NCBI GenBank assembly: GCA_030042795.1
Contig: JASHYZ010000316.1
Location: 1 to 6,951, forward strand
DNA length: 6,951 nucleotides
Direction of reading: 5' to 3'
DNA from: Terriglobia bacterium
GTDB lineage: Bacteria > Acidobacteriota > Terriglobia > UBA7540
The notes under the pieces: generated by a model
What the model was told of the DNA's origin: nothing
The model's database searches: none
The model's input: the letters and a program-made list of their open reading frames with translations, nothing else
Position numbers and translations under genes: made by a program
Shown here: piece by piece, positions 5,288 to 6,951 of the stretch
Position numbering within the stretch: position 1 is the first letter of the stretch
How the letters are laid out: each line of letters starts with the position of its first letter

Positions 5288-6772
5288 CTAGTTCGGCAGC
5301 TTCACGGTGACGGTCTTCACTTCTGTATACTGCTGCAATCCGTACTCACCGAGCTCACGGCCGATGCCTGACTGTTTGAATCCGCCAAAGGGAGCCGCGG
5401 CGTCAAACACGTCGTAGCAGTTCACCCACACCGTGCCGGCGCGTACTTTGTTGGCGATCGAGTGCGCCTTGCCGATGTCACGGGTCCACACGGCAGCGGC
5501 CAAGCCGTACTCGGTGCGGTTCGAGCGCTCCACCACTTCGTCGATACTCTTGAACTTCAGGATGCTCATGACGGGCCCGAAGATCTCCTCGCGGGCGATC
5601 TTCATGTCATCCTTGACATCAGCGAAGACGGTAGGTTCAACGAAGTAGCCCCGATTGCCCACACGGTTGCCGCCCGCCAGCAGCTTCGCGCCCTCCTTCT
5701 TTCCGGCCGCGATGTAGCTCATCACCTTCTCGAACTGCGCATCATCCACCTGCGGCCCCTGCTCGGTTTTGGCGTCGAAGGGATCACCCACGGTGCGGCT
5801 CTTGGCGCGAGCGACGCTCTTTTCCACGAACTGGTCGTAGGCTTTCTCTTCGACGTATAGACGCGAACCGGCGCAGCAGCACTGGCCCTGGTTGAAGAAG
5901 AGCGCGAAGTGTGCGCCTTCAATGGCCTCATCCATGTCGGCGTCGGCGAAGACAATGTTTGGGCTCTTGCCGCCAAGCTCGAGCGTTACACGCTTCAGGT
6001 TACTCTTAGCCGCCGCTTCCATAATCAGATGTCCCACTTCGGTTGACCCTGTGAAAGCGACCTTATCCACGTCTTGATGCCGGGCAATCGCGGCGCCGGC
6101 AGTGGGACCGTAACCGGGCAGAAGATTGACGACGCCCTCGGGAAACCCGGCCTCCACAATCAGTTCGCCCACGCGAAGGGCGGTGAGAGGAGTCTGCTCA
6201 GCCGGCTTCAGCACCACGGTGTTGCCTGTGGCGAGCGCCGGGGCCAGCTTCCAGGCTTGCATAAGCAGCGGAAAATTCCAGGGGATAATCTGCCCCACCA
6301 CGCCCACTGGCTCAAGCCGCGTGTAGGAGAAGTAGTTTCCGGCGACCGGAATCGTCCTGCCTTGCACTTTGTCAGCCCAGCCCGCAAAATAGCGGTAGCA
6401 GGCGATAGTGAGAGGCAGGTCCGCCGACTTGGCCACTTTGTAAGGCTTGCCGTTATCGAGCGCTTCCAGGCGCGCGAGTTCGTCGGCGTTCTTTTCAATC
6501 AAGTCGGCGAGCCGGTTCAGCAGATTTCCGCGCTCGGCAGCCGAAATTTTGTTGCGCCAGGGACCGCGTTCAAATGCTGTTCGCGCGGCGCTCACGGCCT
6601 TGTCAACATCCGCGGCATCGGCTTCAGCCACCTGAGCGATTTCTTCGCCGGTCGCGGGATTAATGGTCGGAAAAGTCTTGCCCGATGCGCTGTCCACCCA
6701 TCGGTTGTTGATGAGAAGCTTGGTAGGTCCTACTTTCACTTGAGGCTCAATTGCACGCGATGCAGTTGCCAT
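5288..6772 (-). CDS. NAD-type aldehyde dehydrogenase (ALDH1/2-like)
   Basis: This 494-residue cytoplasmic enzyme, the usual length for the superfamily, oxidises an aldehyde to its carboxylic acid with NAD(P)+. All hallmark residues are present: oxyanion Asn166 in PWNFP, cofactor residues Lys189 and Glu192 in LKPAEQTP, the TGSTEVG turn (241-247), general base Glu265 in [12 protein letters not shown], catalytic Cys299 (middle of CCC) in [13 protein letters not shown], Glu396 in EEIFGPV, and a C-terminal oligomerisation strand near 484-492. Glu192, which contacts the adenosine ribose in family members, favours NAD+ over NADP+. The sequence closely resembles the ALDH1/ALDH2 class, whose members take acetaldehyde, retinal, betaine aldehyde or other broad aliphatic and aromatic substrates; the physiological substrate here cannot be assigned. 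The ATG at 6772 is fixed by an ideal Shine-Dalgarno. It is monocistronic within the window and converges on the protease across a repeat-rich gap. Confidence 0.95.
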   Translation of the reverse strand: MATASRAIEPQVKVGPTKLLINNRWVDSASGKTFPTINPATGEEIAQVAEADAADVDKAVSAARTAFERGPWRNKISAAERGNLLNRLADLIEKNADELARLEALDNGKPYKVAKSADLPLTIACYRYFAGWADKVQGRTIPVAGNYFSYTRLEPVGVVGQIIPWNFPLLMQAWKLAPALATGNTVVLKPAEQTPLTALRVGELIVEAGFPEGVVNLLPGYGPTAGAAIARHQDVDKVAFTGSTEVGHLIMEAAAKSNLKRVTLELGGKSPNIVFADADMDEAIEGAHFALFFNQGQCCCAGSRLYVEEKAYDQFVEKSVARAKSRTVGDPFDAKTEQGPQVDDAQFEKVMSYIAAGKKEGAKLLAGGNRVGNRGYFVEPTVFADVKDDMKIAREEIFGPVMSILKFKSIDEVVERSNRTEYGLAAAVWTRDIGKAHSIANKVRAGTVWVNCYDVFDAAAPFGGFKQSGIGRELGEYGLQQYTEVKTVTVKLPN

Positions 6773-6779
6773 ATCAAAA

Positions 6780-6786
6780 CCTCCTT
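6780..6786 (-). promoter_or_regulatory. Strong Shine-Dalgarno of the aldehyde dehydrogenase
   Basis: On the minus strand AAGGAGG ends 7 nt before the ATG, an essentially consensus ribosome binding site. It is the strongest in the window and suggests efficient translation. It contrasts with the hydrolase, which has no clear site. Confidence 0.85.
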
Positions 6787-6802
6787 CAGTTCTTGAGTGT
6801 GG

Positions 6803-6868
6803 TTATCCCTGCGCTCGGGCGTTTTCGACGCGCGAGATGGTTTTACGACCGCCGGCCGCTGGGGATAA
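6803..6868 (-). promoter_or_regulatory. Nested inverted repeats in the dehydrogenase leader
   Basis: Outer arms TTATCCC (6803-6809) and GGGATAA (6862-6868) enclose inner arms CTCGGGCG (6814-6821) and CGCGCGAG (6829-6836), the latter with one mismatch and a 7-nt loop. The structure lies about 30-95 nt upstream of the ATG and ends before the Shine-Dalgarno. It may be a regulator-binding palindrome or leader RNA structure; no known riboswitch class is recognised. No convincing -35/-10 pair was found in 6870-6951. Confidence 0.3.
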
Positions 6869-6951
6869 GCATCTCTTATTGTTCTCCTCTGCAATTGGTT
6901 ATGCAAGCTCGATCTCAAATTCAAATCACTCTTGCCCCGGGCCAACCTACT

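Noticed and set aside
5009..5371. Rightward 120-codon frame in the convergent gap
   Set aside because: It is made almost wholly of the REP-like repeats and hairpins and then overlaps the dehydrogenase antisense; not a plausible gene.
6074..6796. Rightward 240-codon frame opposite the dehydrogenase
   Set aside because: The other strand holds conserved ALDH motifs throughout; this frame is a complement artefact with no known motif.
6736..6945. Leftward 69-codon frame overlapping the dehydrogenase start
   Set aside because: It runs through the leader inverted repeats and Shine-Dalgarno in another frame, has no ribosome binding site of its own, and its product is basic without motifs.

Overview
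The window is moderately GC-rich bacterial DNA with three full-length protein genes that do not form an operon. From the left they are a leftward secreted glycoside hydrolase (322-2862), a rightward secreted subtilisin-like protease (3062-4828) and a leftward NAD-type aldehyde dehydrogenase (5288-6772). No RNA gene, CRISPR array, integrase or transposase gene is visible. The best guess for the host is an Acidobacteriota-like soil or sediment bacterium. This rests on remembered family resemblance: the hydrolase architecture, and a subtilase ending in VWGTQS hexapeptide repeats. It is inference, not a search result.

Layout: 1-321 holds no convincing gene, only a leftward sigma70-like promoter motif and a palindrome just beyond the hydrolase stop codon. 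The hydrolase and protease are divergent; their shared upstream region (2863-3061) carries repeated CTAA-type motifs. The protease and dehydrogenase converge on a 459-bp intergenic region (4829-5287) that is the most structured part of the window. It holds three copies of one dispersed-repeat family (one solo, two facing each other as a REPIN- or MITE-like inverted pair) and two strong hairpins without U-tracts that could stop the converging transcripts. The dehydrogenase has an excellent Shine-Dalgarno site and a leader with nested inverted repeats.

Functionally, the hydrolase and protease both carry export signals and probably act outside the cytoplasm on polysaccharide and protein. The dehydrogenase is cytoplasmic and oxidises aldehydes. 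Nothing in the sequence links the three in one pathway. The least ordinary signals are the repeat family with a GTGG-plus-hairpin core and base-pair-preserving stem changes; the nine-copy Trp-containing tail of the protease, whose peptide is conserved while its codons have diverged; a Gly/Leu-rich, G-tract-encoded insertion in the protease propeptide; and a low-complexity insertion late in the hydrolase barrel.
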